A stretch of 64,000 nt of DNA, from contig JAIXMN010000005.1 in NCBI GenBank assembly GCA_025716815.1, positions 1,736,001 to 1,800,000 of the forward strand, in the 5' to 3' direction. The DNA is from Dichotomocladium elegans (lineage: Eukaryota > Mucoromycota > Mucoromycetes > Mucorales > Lichtheimiaceae). This document shows positions 63,610 to 64,000 of the stretch, one piece after another. The notes under the pieces were generated by a model. It made no database searches. It was not told the DNA's origin and saw only the letters and a program-made list of their open reading frames with translations. Each line of letters begins with the position of its first letter. The stretch's first letter is position 1. Position numbers and translations under genes: made by a program.

Positions 63610-64000
63610 ATGGACGTGAACTTCTTGACGAATTGCGTGTCTCTTGGCAGTCTGCTTTTGATACCAGTAGGGGATGATCAAGAGCGTAGTCTACGAAAGG
63701 TGCTCATGCTTTTGTTACTCGGCCTACGTACTATAAGAGCAAACACAACGTCCATTTTGGACGCTATTTCTGCCGCAGGTTTAGATACGGTGGGCGTTCA
63801 AAACCGAGGCCTGCTAAGAAGCGAAAAGCTGACGCGTAACGTAAACTCAGGAACTGTGGCAAGCTGCTATATTAGTTTCTTAAAAACGACTCTCGATGAA
63901 ATGGACAATCATTCATATATCAATGGTTACTGCATTGTTATGGGTAATGTCGCCATCCATACGCATGAAAGCGTAAAGGAGCCTATTTGAGTATCTTCGG
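63610..64000 (+). pseudogene. IS630/mariner-like transposase fragment (copy C), runs off the window
   Basis: The frame contains ANTTSILDAISAAGLDTVGV, then NSGTVASCYISFLKTTLDEM, DNHSYINGYCIVM and GNVAIHTHESVKE. This matches copy B segments LGAIAASG, SRGTVTGHYLIFLKA, DKYEHIKGHYLVM and the 'MDN-PIHT' motif. Here the catalytic Asp reads Gly (MGNVAIHT), so it is inactive. A TGA ends the frame at 63988. Confidence 0.75.

Overview
The window looks like nuclear DNA of an early-diverging filamentous fungus, most likely Mucoromycota (Mucorales-like). Genes are interrupted by many short introns (about 40 to 110 nt) and the conserved genes are eukaryotic housekeeping genes. A Zn2Cys6 regulator is present, and the mobile-element debris (IS630/mariner-like and Tc1-like transposases, a Fanzor-like nuclease relic) resembles families I know from Mucoromycota. 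The genus cannot be fixed from sequence alone. Exon joins were worked out by hand from splice consensus, reading frame and family similarity.

Layout. 0.4-1.0 kb: an AIM41/YqeY-like mitochondrial protein. 1.0-4.0 kb: mobile-element debris, with a pogo/Tigger-like MITE, a 61-bp duplicated segment, a broken Fanzor-like gene and an 18-bp minisatellite. 4.3-23.2 kb: a compact gene-rich block with a GYP7-type Rab GAP, a J-domain membrane protein, a PAP2 lipid phosphatase, an unrecognised conserved-looking protein, an AlkB-like dioxygenase, APC10/DOC1, a DHA2-type MFS transporter, a LisH-WD40 protein, BCP1, a DMT transporter and ribosomal protein uS8. 23.2-27.9 kb: gene-poor, with a decayed Tc1-like transposase. 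27.9-29.4 kb: a Zn2Cys6 factor. 29.4-33.6 kb: gene-poor, with an IS630-like relic. 33.6-43.7 kb: a KA1-type Ser/Thr kinase, GPN1/NPA3, a PX-AGC kinase and SKP1. 43.9-45.0 kb: a longer IS630-like pseudogene. 45.9-51.3 kb: a diaphanous-type formin. 51.3-61.0 kb: an AT-rich gene desert with one tRNA-Lys(CUU) and several hairpins. 61.0-62.8 kb: a TPX2-like gene. 63.6-64.0 kb: a third IS630-like relic running into the window end.

Functional links are thematic, not operonic. APC10 and SKP1 belong to the two main cell-cycle ubiquitin ligases. The formin, the TPX2-like protein and the KA1 kinase suggest polarity, cytoskeleton and mitosis roles. GYP7 and the PX-AGC kinase suggest membrane traffic and phosphoinositide signalling. 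BCP1, uS8 and GPN1 relate to ribosome and RNA polymerase biogenesis. Neighbours in the gene-rich blocks are often convergent with only 75-180 bp between stop codons; BCP1 and the DMT transporter share a 182-bp divergent promoter region.

The most interesting observations are the Fanzor-like relic, an apparently high share of GC-AG introns, a 72-nt stop-free in-frame intron in the kinase, and at least three independently decayed copies of one IS630-like family.
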